From positions 52,985,339-53,049,338 of the forward strand of contig NC_035441.2 of the NCBI RefSeq assembly GCF_002127325.2: a DNA stretch of 64,000 nucleotides. Direction: 5' to 3'. This document shows positions 1-10,873 of this stretch, piece by piece. The translations under genes and the position numbers were made by a program. The notes beneath the pieces are model-generated. The model was not told where the DNA came from. It was given only the letters and a program-made list of their open reading frames with translations, and ran no database searches. The DNA comes from Helianthus annuus (taxonomy: Eukaryota; Streptophyta; Magnoliopsida; Asterales; Asteraceae). Position 1 is the stretch's first letter; every line of letters begins with the position of its first letter.

Positions 1-156
1 TAACGTTCAAGTGGACTTCTTCTCCCAAAGACTCGTGCCAATCTGTTGGAATAAGAATGTTGAAGTCGGAAGACGTGGACTACAACGTTCACAAAGGGAA
101 TATCGTTTTATCCCGGATTTGTAGGCTAGTTAGTTAGTTAGTTAGTTTTGTTTTAC

Positions 157-165
157 TATAAATAG
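157..165 (+). promoter_or_regulatory. LTR TATA box of A1
   Basis: The sequence TATAAATAG lies mid-LTR, followed about 20-60 bp later by an ACACAC-rich stretch typical of plant LTR transcription starts. The same box recurs in the A1 3' LTR and in A2. The start site itself is inferred. Confidence 0.6.
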
Positions 166-356
166 GATTGATCGGATCAGATAAGGACACACACAATCTT
201 TCGAACACTCTTGCTCTCTAGCTGTAATTATTCACAATACACTTGCACTTGTATTCAAATCACATTGTAACACTTAGTTGATCCACATCATATCCCGCAC
301 TGTATCCTGACATTTAAAGTAATAAGAAGAACAAGGAAGCTGCGATTGTCAGCTCC

Positions 357-401
357 CGAGGTTTTGTGCCGGCGATCTAGATTGATCAAGGGCTTTCCTC
401 G
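357..401 (+). other. LTR stem-loop conserved in both families
   Basis: CGAGG at the left pairs with CCTCG at the right around a GATC...GATC centre. The same block (CCCGAGGTTTT, TGCCGG, GATC, TTGATCAAGGGC, CCTCGTA) is kept in every complete LTR of families A and B-E although the surrounding LTR sequence differs. Its place upstream of U5 would suit an R-region or poly(A) hairpin, which is inference. Confidence 0.5.
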
Positions 402-595
402 TACATCTCGTGTCACCCTTTACATTTTTGCCCATTGTTTGACTGTAGATACAGCTCGATATCCTGAGCCGTATCCTGAAAACTGTTTTTGCAAACAACT
501 AAATCAGCATATTTTCGATACACATTCTTAGCACACAACCTCACTTGACTAATTTGATCACTTAATTTCTTCGGTAATTCTTGACCAAAACAATT

Positions 596-613
596 TGGCG
601 CCGACCGTGGGGC
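596..613 (+). other. primer binding site of A1
   Basis: It begins TGG, the complement of a tRNA CCA end, three bases after the LTR. It reads TGGCGCCGACCGTGGGGC, differing at one base (G for C) from the other elements. I cannot assign the tRNA with certainty. Confidence 0.8.
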
Positions 614-696
614 AAGTGGTGCTATTTCTACTAAAAGCTTTTGCAAAATCATTACTTGGTTTTCTATTTTCAAAACTTTTTGCTACACTATTTTAA

Positions 697-2255
697 ATGG
701 CCTCGAGATCAAACATGAGCTCTTCTACTGTGTCGGCCACCACCTCTGCAACAATTGGTTCGGTGCTTCCACCACCTCCTCCGAGGACGCAATCCTCTTC
801 ACAACCTCAGGATGTTATCCCCGCTCGGAATATTCAGGGATCTGCTCCTGTTTTGGCCTCTAATGATGAAATTCTAACTTTGTTTGGTAGTCTACAGGAT
901 CCGATAAAGCAACAGCAGGAGACCAACCAAATGCTGATAAGAGAGATACAACTCTTGAAATCCAGCTCAAGCAGGCCCGCTGAGGATGTTGTCACCCCCT
1001 TGCAGCCCAGAGCTTTGAACTTCAGTTCGGCAGTATATACTGAGGATAACAGGGGGAATATTATGCCTAGCCATTCCCAGAGTCATATTCCTTAGATACC
1101 CTCTTCGATTAGGGTGTCAACTGTGAGAAGTTCATGATATTCTTCAGGGTATGGCCAGAATCCTCAGACTGGTAACGTATCTAATAATAATAATACTCTT
1201 GCTACTAATGGTATTGGATCTTTGAAGGATGCAGGTATGACAATCGCACTATCCAGGGAGCTTCAGAAGTTGAAGGACATGATATCCAATGTACCTGGAG
1301 TAGTCCAGCCAATCCCAGAAGTATCCTAGGATAGCCACAAGATATCTCGGTTTGCATATCCTATATGTGATGCCGAAATCCCAAAGAGATTTCAAACCCC
1401 CAACATGAAGCTCTATGACGGGACCACGGATCCTGAAGAGCATATTGCTCAGTATAAGGAAAGGATGGAAATCAACCATATCCCTCCAGATCTCAAAGAA
1501 GCATGCCTCTGCATGGGTTTTGGTTCTACCTTAACAGGATCAGCCTTAAAATGGCTCTTAAACGATCCTTCTCATTTAATTACATCATTTTCTCAATTAG
1601 TCAATTTATTTAATAGTCAATTTTCTTGCAGTCGAAGTTTTGAGAAACTAACCAGTGATCTCTACAGGATAACTCAGGGACCTCAGGAATCCTTGAGAGA
1701 TTATGTGAACAAGTTTAGCTGGGAATCCTTAGATATCCCACATCTCGATGTTGCAACAGCTGTGTAGGCTTTCAAGATGGGATTGCAAAAAGATTCTCAA
1801 TTTTACCAGGATCTTGTAATGAACCCATGCAGGAACCTGGATGAAGCTCGGAACAGGGCTTTAATATATATTCAACTGGAGGATGAGACAAAGATGCAAG
1901 AGAGGATGAATTCATCTTCAACCTACGAATCAACCAACAGGAAGTCGGAATCCTCGTACAAGCCATATCGTTCTAAGCCATATGGCAGGAATGACAGCAA
2001 GAAAGTGAATGTTGTTGAAGACGAGGATCCTGAAGAGTATCCTGAATTGTCAAAATATTGTTTTTTGCTAATATACCTGAACTGATGTATGTTATGCAGG
2101 GTTTAGGAGACAAAGCAAGGTGGCCTAGGAAGAACCAACAAAAACCTGATTGGAAGGATAAGTCCAAGTGGTGTGCCTTCCATGAGGATTTCAGGCATGT
2201 TACTGAGGATTGCATTGCTCTAAGGAAATAAATAAGACTCAGGCATCTTCTGAGC
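697..2255 (+). pseudogene. gag: A1 gag, disrupted
   Basis: It encodes the capsid/nucleocapsid polyprotein. The ATG at 697 starts MASRSNMSSS. A low-complexity Ser/Pro/Gln N-terminus is followed by the retrotransposon gag domain (from KLYDGTTDPEEHI near 1405 to ALIYIQLED near 1880) and a variant zinc knuckle C-x2-H-x4-H-x4-C near 2170-2215. In-frame stops lie at about 1093, 1135, 1327 and 1765, most explained by C-to-T or G-to-A changes relative to A2, and there is a frameshift near 2060. It is a pseudogene; the family assignment is firm. Confidence 0.9.
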
Positions 2256-2264
2256 AAGGGATAT

Positions 2265-2977
2265 TTGAAGGATCTCCTGGGAAGAAAGAAGAATAAGACT
2301 CAGGATACTGAGAAGGATCCTAAACGAGCAGCATCACCTCCTGCGGATGCCAAGATAATTAACTTTATTTCAGGAGAATTCGATATCTGCAGAACTTCTT
2401 ATTCTGCAACCAAAAGACATGCAAAGGAGGCTAAGGCCGAAAGGGGAGATAAGCCAACCAGGATGACGACCCTCACAACTGATGAAGTGATCACGTTCGA
2501 CAGTAATGAAAGGGATACTATCCAGGATCCTCATCATGATGCTCTGGTGATAATGTTATATGTTGCTAATCATTTTGTACGCAGGATACTGGTGGATAAT
2601 GGCAGCTCCGTCAACATAATTCAACTAGAGACATTGAAGAGGATGAATGTATCCCCGATGGATATCACTTCGAAATCCACTGTACTTGTTGGATTCAGTG
2701 GAGAGGCCAGGAATACTGTGGGAGAGATAAAATTGTCAGTTTATGTTGAAGGGGTCAACTCAATGCAACGCTTTTGTGTCATGGACTCCTTATCCTGCTA
2801 TAATATTATATTGGGTAGGCCGTGGATCCATGATCTTAAAGCTGTGCTGTCTACCTATCATCAATGCATCAAGATCCCCACCCCTTGGGGGTAGTCAAGG
2901 TGGAAAGTAATCAACAGGAAGCAAAGGAGTGATATTCTTCTTCGATGAAATCCTCGACAAAGCCCAATGCAGCATAA
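2265..2977 (+). pseudogene. pol: A1 protease region, frameshifted
   Basis: This is the C-terminal part of the Gag-PR open frame. It contains the retropepsin-like motif ILVDNGSSVNII near 2590, where the usual Asp-Thr-Gly is Asp-Asn-Gly, and the flap/end motif LGRPWIHD near 2812. A single-base loss near 2885 (CCTTGGGGG against CCTTGGGGAG in A2) breaks the frame. The frame ends at TAA 2975-2977 followed by CAATTA, at the place where the other elements have UAG. Confidence 0.87.
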
Positions 2978-4329
2978 CAATTAAAGATGCAAGCCTAGGA
3001 TATCGTGGAAGCTTCAGAACAGGATGTTAAGAAATTATCCTGGATCAGGATAATCCAGATATCTCGGTGCTTGTAGGAACCAATATCCCACAGGATATTG
3101 AGAATCAGTTAACTAACTTTTTGAAATGCAGGATGTCAACATTTGCATGGAAGCACGAGGATATGACAGGTATTTCCAAAGATGTTATCACTCACAAGCT
3201 TGGAATTGACAAGTCGTTCAAGCCTGTTCAGCAAAAGAGAAGGAGTTTGCTCCTGAACGAAATACAATTATTCAAGAGGAAGTTGAAAGATTATTGAAGT
3301 CCAAGATGATCAGGGAGGTCAAATTTCCAAGATGGCTAGCAAATGTAGTTGTGGTGCAGAAGAAAAATGGGAAATGGAGAGTTTGTGTAGATTACACAGA
3401 CTTGAACAAAGCTAACCCCAAAGACCCATTTCCTCTACCTCATATTGACTCAATGGTGGATGGTACTGCTGGCCATGAGATGTTAACGTTCATGGATGCA
3501 TCCTCCGGATTCCAGCAGATCCAAATGGAACCTTCAGACCAGGAGGATACTGCTTTCATGACACCAACAGGTATTTATTGTTATACTGCTATGCCATTTG
3601 GTTTGAAAAAAGCAGGTGCAACGTACCAAAGATTGGTGAACATGATGTTTAAAGACAAGCTGGGGGACACCATGGAGGTGTACATTGATGACATGGTAGT
3701 AAAATCTAAGAAGGCCGAGGATCACCTCCAGGATATTAAGGGGGCATTTGATATCCTGGATCAATATAACATGAAGTTAAATCCTGCCAAGTGCCATTTG
3801 GAGTGGGGGCAGGAAAGTTTTTAGGATATATGGTGACTAAAAGGGGGATAGAAGCAAGCCCAGAACAGATCAAAGCCATCTTGGATATCAAGTCACCTTC
3901 GAACATGAAAGATGTACAAAGACTGACAGGGCGAGTAGTAGCATTAAACAAATTTATCTCAAGATCCTCGGAAAAATGCAAGGAATTTTGAAGCAATATC
4001 TTTCAACGGCACCTCTATTGATGAAGCCTGAGGATGGTGAACCATTATCCCTGTATCTCGCAGTATCAAGGAATGTTGTAAGTGCTGTTCTTGTAAAGGA
4101 TCATGAAGGTCAGCAGTATCCTGTCTATTATGTTAGTAAAAGTTTATTAGATGCTGAAACTAGATATTCTCATTTAGAAAAATTAATATTAGCCCTGGTT
4201 ATGGCATCAACGAAGCTTAGACACTATTTTGAGACACATAGGATTCATGTTAAAACTAATTATCCTGTTAAAAACATGCTTAGGAAACCCGAGATGTCAG
4301 GCAGGATGGCTAAGTGGTCAGTAAGTTAA
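2978..4329 (+). pseudogene. pol: A1 reverse transcriptase and first RNase H, broken
   Basis: RT motifs are visible in order: WKHEDMTGI, VVVQKKNGKWRVCVDYTDLN (about 3340-3405), MDASSGFQQIQM, the catalytic YIDDM near 3680, and KAGKFLGYMVT-like sequence. Frameshifts lie near 3240, 3295 and 3800. After RT about 65 bp are deleted at 3990 relative to A2. The remaining Ty3-type RNase H reads LSLYLAVS, PVYYVSKSLLDAETRYSHLEK, RHYFETH. Not functional. Confidence 0.88.
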
Positions 4330-6212
4330 GTGCCTTTGATCTAGTATATGAACCTAGAAATGCCATAAAGTCTCAGGCTCTAGCTGACTTTGTGGCTGAT
4401 TTCAGTAGTGATATCCAAAATGAAGTAGACCTAGAAGTGCAACAACTAGGAGAAAACTTAGAATCCTTGACATTATATACTGATGGTGCATCTAATGTGA
4501 GGGGTGTAGGATTGGGTATACTACTAAAATCGCCACAGGGGGATATACTACCCCAAACCATTAGGTGTGAATTTCCTGCCACTAATAATGAAGCAGAATA
4601 TGAAGCCTTAATTGCAGGATTAGAGTTGGCTAAGAGCATGAATATTAAAAGTTTACAAGTATTTGTTGATTCCTTGTTAATTACTAATCATTTTAATGGG
4701 ACCTATGCAGTTAAAGGTGAGAAGTTAATCGAGTATCTCGAAATTCTCAAAAAATTAGCAGGATATTTCGATGTTTTTACACTTGAACAAGTACCAAGAG
4801 AAGATAATACTGAAGCAGATGCCTTGGCAAATTTAGGATCATCAGTCAGGATACAAGAAGGAACCCAAATACCAATACTTCACATCCTATATCCTGCAAT
4901 GGATCTTTTCAAATCTCGGGATAAGGAAGTAACAAGTATTCAGGATCCTGGTCATGATCCTGATGAGGATCCTAAGTCCTGGATGGCTCCAATCATAAGA
5001 TATCTCAAGGAAGGACACATCCCTAAGGATGAGAATCCTAAGGCCTTTAGAATGAAGGTATCACAATTCGCTATTATAAATAATGTTTTGTATAAGAAAT
5101 CTCTTGCAGGACCATATCTGAGGTGCTTGGAGGATCCCGAAACTAAAGAAGTGCTTCAGGATATACACGAAGGGGATTGTGGTAACCGTACTTGGGGCAG
5201 GTCATTATTCTCAAGAGTATTAAGAACATGATACTATTGGCCGACGATGAGAAAAGATGCTACAGAATATGCTTGAAGAGGTGATGCATATCAAAGGCAT
5301 AGTAATATATTACATCAACCAGCTGAACCACTATATCCTATAGCTTCCCCTTGGCCATTCATGAAGTGGGGGATGGACATAGTAGGGAAATTGCCGAAAG
5401 CTCCAGGAGGAAAAGTCTTTATGCTGGCGATGACTGATTATTTCTCTAAATGGGTTGAAGCCAAAGCAGTTGTTCAAGTTAGAGACCAAGAAGTAGTATC
5501 CTTCAAAAAAAGTAATATCCTGACCAGGTTTGGAGTAGCACCCGAGATAACTTGTGATAATGGCTCTCAGTTTATAAGTAAGAGGACTACTAACTTTTGC
5601 AAGAGTTGGGGAATCAAAATGATCACGTCTACTCCAGTACATCTTCAAGCAAATGGACAAGCAGAATCCTTGAACAAGATAATTGTCAACAATTTGAAGA
5701 AGAGACTAGGAGCTAAGAAAGGAAGATGAGCAGAAGAATTACCCTTTGTTTTGTGGGCTGATAGAACAACAATAAAGAATGCAACTGGCCAAACTCCATT
5801 CTCCTTAGTATTTGGAGCAGAAGTAGTGATCCCAACAGAAATGGTGATACCTACGGCAAGATTTAACCTCCGGGATCCTGAGCAGAATCCTGAAGCTTTG
5901 TGCCAAGAATTGGACACTGTGGATGAGACAAGGGATGCGGCGAAGTTAAGAATGGCAGCATATCAACAGAGGATATCCAGAGCATATAACCAGAATATAA
6001 GGACTAGAAGGTTTCAAGTTGGAAATTGGGTGTTAAGAAAAGCTTTTCAAAATACTACTAATCCTGCCAATAGAAAGTTAGCTCCAAAGTGGGCAGGACC
6101 ATATGAGGTTGAATCAGAATCTGGAAAAGGAGCATACCGACTCAAGAATATGAAATGGGATATGCTACCAAGATCCTGGAATGCTATACACCGAAAGCTC
6201 TATTTCAAGTGA
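4314..6212 (+). pseudogene. pol: A1 archaeal-type RNase H and integrase, broken
   Basis: The second RNase H carries LYTDGASNVRG, NNEAEYEALIAGL, VDSLLITNHFNG and EADALANLGSS (about 4470-4850). The integrase follows with the His-His-Cys-Cys zinc region (HEGDCGN near 5170, damaged), core motifs [14 protein letters not shown] near 5372, CDNGSQF near 5550 and NGQAESLNK near 5655, and a C-terminal domain ending KLYFK at 6212. Stops near 5231, 5275 and 5729 break the frame. Confidence 0.88.
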
Positions 6213-6528
6213 GTTTAGAATTTAATTTCTAACTCAAGATGGTATGAATTCTATCTCTTTTAAATATAATTCTATTTTATTATGTTTGAACCCAGTACTG
6301 ACTTAAGCATCGGAGGGGTGTTAGCCAGGCTAACACCCACCTTAGTTTACAGTTGTTTTGCAGAATATGCTTAGGGATATAGCACCGGGATATACACTCA
6401 GGATAATTCGAAAGATTAGAGGATTGGCCCCCTCTCTCACGTTTAAGGGATACTGATCCCTTCACAGGTTTAAAGGTATTCACCTTTCTCTTGATTTGGG
6501 TTTAAACACCCCGCCTGGAGCGCAAGTT

Positions 6529-6610
6529 ATCCAGGGATAGTTCAAGATAGCGGTACCAGTCCATGTAAAAGTGGCTGACAAATTTCGTTATTGTTGGCTA
6601 TATCCTGGAT
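6529..6610 (+). other. covarying long stem-loop, copy A1
   Basis: ATCCAGGGATAG (6529-6540) can pair with CTATATCCTGGAT (6598-6610), enclosing about 57 bases with the shared motif GGCTGACAA. The element occurs at the same position in A2, B2, B3, C and D with paired changes. The function is unknown. Confidence 0.6.
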
Positions 6611-7361
6611 CCTAAAGGTATATGAGGATTGATCACCCTCTCTCGCGAAAGGGTATTTTCATGCTCTCTAAGGTTTAAAGGTTTTCACCTTTCTAAGTCT
6701 TGGAGTTTAAACACTCCCGCCTGTAGCGCATGAAAACTTGGGATTTTCCACAGAATACCTATGGGTTTATCCCCAGAACACTAAGGATTTATCTCCAAGA
6801 TATTTTAGCGTTTTGCCCCTGTAATACAAAAATTATACAAACAGTTGCAATTGATGTCCAGAAAATTTCTAAGTATTCGAAGACATAATGCACAGGGGAC
6901 ATTCCTACTAAGGCATTGTGAAGAACTCAGGGGATCAAGTTTGGGCTTAGTTCACTAAGTGTCCCAGACTGGGACATCTCCAGTGGAGAAGTTGCAAAAG
7001 GATTGAAGTCTGAGGACAGGATTATACTCTGTATCTGGTATGATCTTTCCTTTTTGTTCCTTTAAAAGCCTTATCTAAATTGTCTAAATTTCTGGAACTT
7101 TATTTGACAAAAGTTTTATTAAAACATTTATGAGTATAATACCTAGATTGAGGATATCCTGATCAGGATATATTTTTAGGATATATTCTCAGGATATATT
7201 TCGGGATATTTGCTCAGAATGTTGAGGTATGATAATTAGATTGAAAATTGAAACTATACTTGAGTCAAACAACTGTTATCAAAACAAGCTTTGTAAAAAT
7301 AAAAATGAACAACAATGGATAAGGCCAAAAGAAGGTTATATTATTAACATAGCAAACGTTC

Positions 7362-7563
7362 GTGCTTTTGGTTTGATCTCAAACTGAGATCCATCCACCA
7401 AAAGCACAATTGGTTTCTAACCATACTTACTTAGCAGTTGAAGGTTTCATCTCGAACCGAGACCCATCCACCTCCAACTGTTATATTGTTCAAAACAAAC
7501 CATACTAACTGATGACCAAAGGGCTTCGTCCTGAAACTCAGGATCCCTCCACCTTTGGCCATC
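7362..7563 (+). other. array of three CATCCACC-type hairpins, copy A1
   Basis: Three hairpins sit about 75 bp apart: 7362-7407 (outer stem GTGCTTTTGG with CCAAAAGCAC), 7435-7480 (CAGTTG with CAACTG) and 7512-7563 (CCAAAGG with CCTTTGG). Each has an inner stem of the type TCTC-GAACC-GAGA followed by CCATCCACC or CCCTCCACC. Outer stems differ but stay self-complementary. Confidence 0.6.
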
Positions 7564-7698
7564 ATATTGTTTTAATGCAGGAAAGTAAATTGTTTAAAGG
7601 ACAGGAAACGAAATTCTACAAACAACTACAACCATCAAATTTAAAAGAATGGACCCCGGCCTCGGCATCAACATCCATCATCGCCCATTTTGCTGCTT

Positions 7699-7984
7699 TC
7701 AAGGGGCAGCACCCTCTTCCACCATGGCTTCATCAGTGCCAGCATCCTTCCCAAGATCCTTCCCAGCATCGCCACCGGCATCCTTTGTGGCATCAGCATC
7801 ACCCACCTTCTCGACCACCCTTAGCAGGCTCCTCCGTAACAGACTTCACAGGAGGCTCCACAAGGTTACCACCAAGATCTTTCAACTTCACCTCCCAAGC
7901 CTCAACGTTCCATGAAGTGCATTCGAAGCCCAGGGCCTTAGCCTTATAGGCCATTTTTAATCTAGCCTGAAAGAGGGAGAGTAC
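7699..7984 (-). pseudogene. A1 antisense gene, last-exon remnant
   Basis: On the minus strand an exon begins at 7984 after a TTTTCAG acceptor and reads FQARLKMAYKAKALGF...WNVEAWEVKLKDLGG, matching the last exon of the antisense gene in A2 and, more distantly, exon 4 in B2, B3, C and D (MYKIQLQMA...STWDVEGWKARLAELED). The earlier exons are gone, and the acidic tail is frameshifted. The aligned stop is at 7699-7701. Confidence 0.65.
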
Positions 7985-8194
7985 CTGAAAAATTGTTTGA
8001 AGTGTGATGATCATAATGCAGAATAGTCCGGCTAAATATAGGCTGGATGTAGGGGGTATTGAGTAAATATCGCATGGGGAGTTATAGCGTGTCACTTCAA
8101 CCGTCGTTTCAACTTAATAACCTCGATATACGAGATAAGCTTTAAAATATATCCGTTGGAATTGGTACACCAATAGATATATTTTGGGGACAAT

Positions 8195-8806
8195 TGTTAT
8201 GGGTGGTTTTCTGCTCATATATCCTGAATAATATTCTGACTATGTTTCTTTTGTTATGATCAGGATACCGGATCAATATATTGGTAACATCCTGATACAG
8301 TATCCTGGTAGTGACTAATTAATTCACGTGCAGATTAATGGTGCAAGTCTATAACGTTCAAGTGGACTTCTTCTCCCAAAGACTCGGGCCAATCTGTTTG
8401 AATAAGAACGTTGAAGCCTGAAGACGTGGACTACAACGTTCACAAAGGGAATATTCGTTTTATCCCGGATTTGTAGGCTAGTTAGCTAGTTTTGTTTTAC
8501 TATAAATAGGATTGATCGGATCAGATAAGGACACACACAATCTCTTGAACTCTCTTGCTTTCTAACTGCAATCACTCACAATACACTTGCACTTGTATTC
8601 AAATCACATTGTAACACTTAGTTGATCCGCATCATATCCCGCACTATATCTTGACATTTGAAGTAGATACAGCTCGATATCCTGAGCCGTATCCTGAAAA
8701 CTGTTTTTGCAACTAAATCTGCATATTTTCGATACACATTCTTAGCACACTACCTCACTTGACTAATTTGATCACTTAATTGCTTTGGTAATTTTTGACC
8801 AAAACA
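8195..8806 (+). repeat. A1 3' LTR with internal deletion
   Basis: It starts TGTTATGGG after the tract ATTTTGGGGACAAT and ends AAAACA at 8806. Relative to the 5' LTR about 127 bp are missing at about 8664, between GAAGTA and GATACAGC, across a GTA microhomology. The lost part includes the conserved LTR stem-loop. Confidence 0.92.
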
Positions 8807-9077
8807 CTATGTTACTCGTTGTGTGCTCGCTAATCGCAATCGCTATTCTCAAACGCGTGAACTTTGAATGATAGTTTTCTGTATTCTGACTGCTTTATGT
8901 GCTTACTTGCCTTACGTGTTTACGTGCTCCTACGTGCTTATGTGTTCTGTGATTATGTGCTTATGTGATTATGTGTTTATGTGGTTGATTGTGTTCCTGA
9001 GCTTTAGTAGTAGTACGTTTGAGGTGAGATTCGATTATATAGCGTTTTGAATCCTATGGCGCTGTCTATTGCAAATA
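8807..9077 (+). other. leader of the foreign gypsy gag
   Basis: This stretch of about 270 bp joins the A1 3' LTR to the foreign gag. It has no recognisable gene. It is T-rich with repeated TTATGTG-like words near 8930-8990 and is most simply the untranslated leader of the element that owns the gag. Confidence 0.45.
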
Positions 9078-10060
9078 ATGTCGTCATTTGAATCATTTCA
9101 CTCACGCTCCGCTCGCCGCAATCACGATGACAAACGTATCGCCTCTCTGGTCGCTAATCAGATAGCAAACGTCATCCCACAAATTGTTAGCGAGCTGAAT
9201 GAGAATGCTAGCAAGTCTTCTGAAGAGTCCCAGACTGATACTCCTAAAGCTGCTTTTAGCTTCAAGCAGTTCAAAGCCTGCGGGCCGAAGGAATTTAGTG
9301 GCGAAGATGGCCCTACGGCCATGTTTCAATGGTTTGATTCTATTGAAGTCACCCTGCGCCAGAGTGGCGATCCTGACAATCTCCGTACTCTGAATGCAAC
9401 TGGCGTCTTCCAGTCCCGCACTTTAGACTGGTGGACGGCCGAGAGAAACAAACACATAAATGACGCAGCTTACGGGCTGACGTGGGATGAGTTGAAGGAC
9501 GTTAAGATGCAAGAGTTCTGCCCTACCCACGAGCGCCAAAAGCTGGAGGACGAATTCTGGCATATCAAGCAGAAAGATGGAGACAACGCTGGTTTGACTG
9601 CTCGCTTCAAGCAGTTGAATATAATCTGTCTGAGCCAAGTTACTACACCCGAAATCACCATCAAGAAATACATCCGTTCTATTCCAGATTGTGTGGTTGA
9701 TTTCGTTCAAGCTGCCAAGACAACGGCCATCAAGGAAACTTTTCTACTCGCTGCTGAGATCAACGACAAGCGAGTCAAAGCTGGGTATTGGCATAAAGCT
9801 TCCAAGAATCTGCATCAAGCCACCACTGCTGCAACCGCTGAAACCGCCGCCGCTCCGCAATCTTCAAAGTCCTCTCGTCGTAAGAGGAAGAACAACAACA
9901 ACAGTAGCAACAAAATTGCACTCTCACCACTACTGCCCCGCTCCAATCAGTTCCAGCTCAACCGCAGCCTCAACACCGACAAGCTGCAGCACCAGTAACC
10001 TTTGAACCGCCGGCCAAGCATGCATACACTTGTCCTCACCCTGCTTGCCCATCGTGTACC
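9078..10060 (+). pseudogene. gag: gag of a different Ty3/gypsy element, truncated
   Basis: The ATG at 9078 (MSSFESFHSRS) leads into a gag domain with FKACGPKEFSGEDGPTAMFQW, DWWTAERNKH, WDELKDVKMQEFCP, LEDEFWHIKQKDGD and a basic SSRRKRKNNNN stretch. It shows little similarity to the Tat-type gags of the window. A frameshift near 9920 ends the frame at 9998. In another frame the protein continues as PVTFEPPAKHAYTCPHPACPSCTC, the start of a cysteine-rich zinc knuckle, where B1 has inserted (left duplication copy gtacc at 10056-10060). The lineage (chromovirus or other) is not certain. Confidence 0.82.
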
Positions 10061-10786
10061 TGTTGTGGGAGGATTTTATAATCCTAAGGATCATGCATCC
10101 TTAAGTGCTGTCGGGGTCAGGGATCCTCAGTTCTGTTTGAATTAGTGATCCTCAGGGAATGTTGCAGGATCAGGATCCAGGATCATTAATGTTATCCTTA
10201 AACTAATGATTTTCCATTTCAAATATGAAGTTGTTTTGCAGGAGCTAAAGCATGGACCAAGTCTTACCGAAGTTCCTGGAGCATATTCCTTCAATATTCC
10301 ACACGTGCAAAGCTTTTATGGACGTTATGGAGATCGTGGGGAGCTAGCATAACTGTCGGATAGTTTGTTAGCATAGTTATTTTCTAATTTAAAATGGGGA
10401 TAACAAGCTTGAGTAGAACACTTAGCTATTTTTGGCATACACACACACTCGCAAACAGCTCTCAGTCAGCTCTCGAATAATTACTTGGCAATTTCAAACA
10501 CCTTATTGCACATTACACACTAGTGATCCGTGTAACAAGCTTGTTATCATCCCGAGTTGTAAACTTCGTTTGTTTAATCTTAATTGGTGATCAGTAGTTT
10601 CCATCACCCGAGGTTTTTTATGCCAGAGATCAACTCTTGATCAAGGGCTTTTTCCTCGTATAAATCCTTGTGTCATTTGTTCATTACATTTGATTGTTAT
10701 CTTTAACATTGTTCATTGGTTCAAGCATCACACCTCACAACAAAAGATTTGGTTGCATTATCTTTGCTTGATATTTGACCAAAACA
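10061..10786 (+). repeat. B1 5' LTR
   Basis: This 726-bp LTR runs from TGTTGTGGGAGG to GACCAAAACA. It is the same length as the minus-strand LTR of B3 at 33575-34300 and similar throughout. It inserted into the foreign gag, and the 5 bp before it are gtacc. The matching right-hand duplication copy is outside the window. Confidence 0.92.
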
Positions 10787-10789
10787 GTT

Positions 10790-10807
10790 TGGCGCCCACC
10801 GTGGGGC
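10790..10807 (+). other. primer binding site of B1
   Basis: TGGCGCCCACCGTGGGGC begins three bases (GTT) after the LTR end, as in C, D and E. Confidence 0.85.
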
Positions 10808-10873
10808 AATTGGTTCTTCATTTCTGAGAAATTTTGTTCATTTCGGTCATTTCGGTTCATCACCTTCAACCAC

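Larger units (their letters stand above)
1..592 (+). repeat. A1 5' LTR, partial
   Basis: It ends GACCAAAACA at 592, directly before GTT-like spacer bases and the primer binding site. It matches the 3' LTR at 8352-8806 apart from substitutions and a segment (about 326-452) that the 3' copy has lost. It contains a short TTAG/TAGT tandem run near 129-148 and a TATA box. Confidence 0.93.
6213..7698 (+). other. A1 3' non-coding region
   Basis: No coding region lies between the integrase stop and the end of the antisense gene. It holds a covarying long stem-loop, two AAAGG-TxTTCA-CCTTT hairpins (6472-6487, 6677-6692), an AGGATAT cluster (four copies in 7151-7197) and three hairpins at 7362-7563. 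The corresponding region of A2 is collinear. Confidence 0.75.
1..8806 (+). mobile_element. A1: old family-A Tat-like Ty3/gypsy LTR retrotransposon
   Basis: The order is partial 5' LTR, primer binding site, gag, PR, RT, RNase H, aRNH, INT, long 3' region with an antisense gene remnant, and 3' LTR. The two RNase H domains and the antisense gene place it in the Tat lineage. The left end is cut by the window: position 1 matches 3' LTR position 8352, so about 157 bp are missing. The coding part has many stops and frameshifts, and the 3' LTR has lost about 127 bp, so this is the most decayed large element here and cannot move on its own. Confidence 0.93.

Noticed and set aside
596..613. Primer binding site for tRNA-Asp
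   Set aside because: Only the first seven bases (TGGCGCC) agree with the usual plant tRNA-Asp complement. The rest differs, so I leave the tRNA unassigned.
8868..9050. A 60-residue hydrophobic frame before the foreign gag
   Set aside because: It is produced by T-rich, TTATGTG-like repetitive sequence in an untranslated leader. No homologue is recognised.
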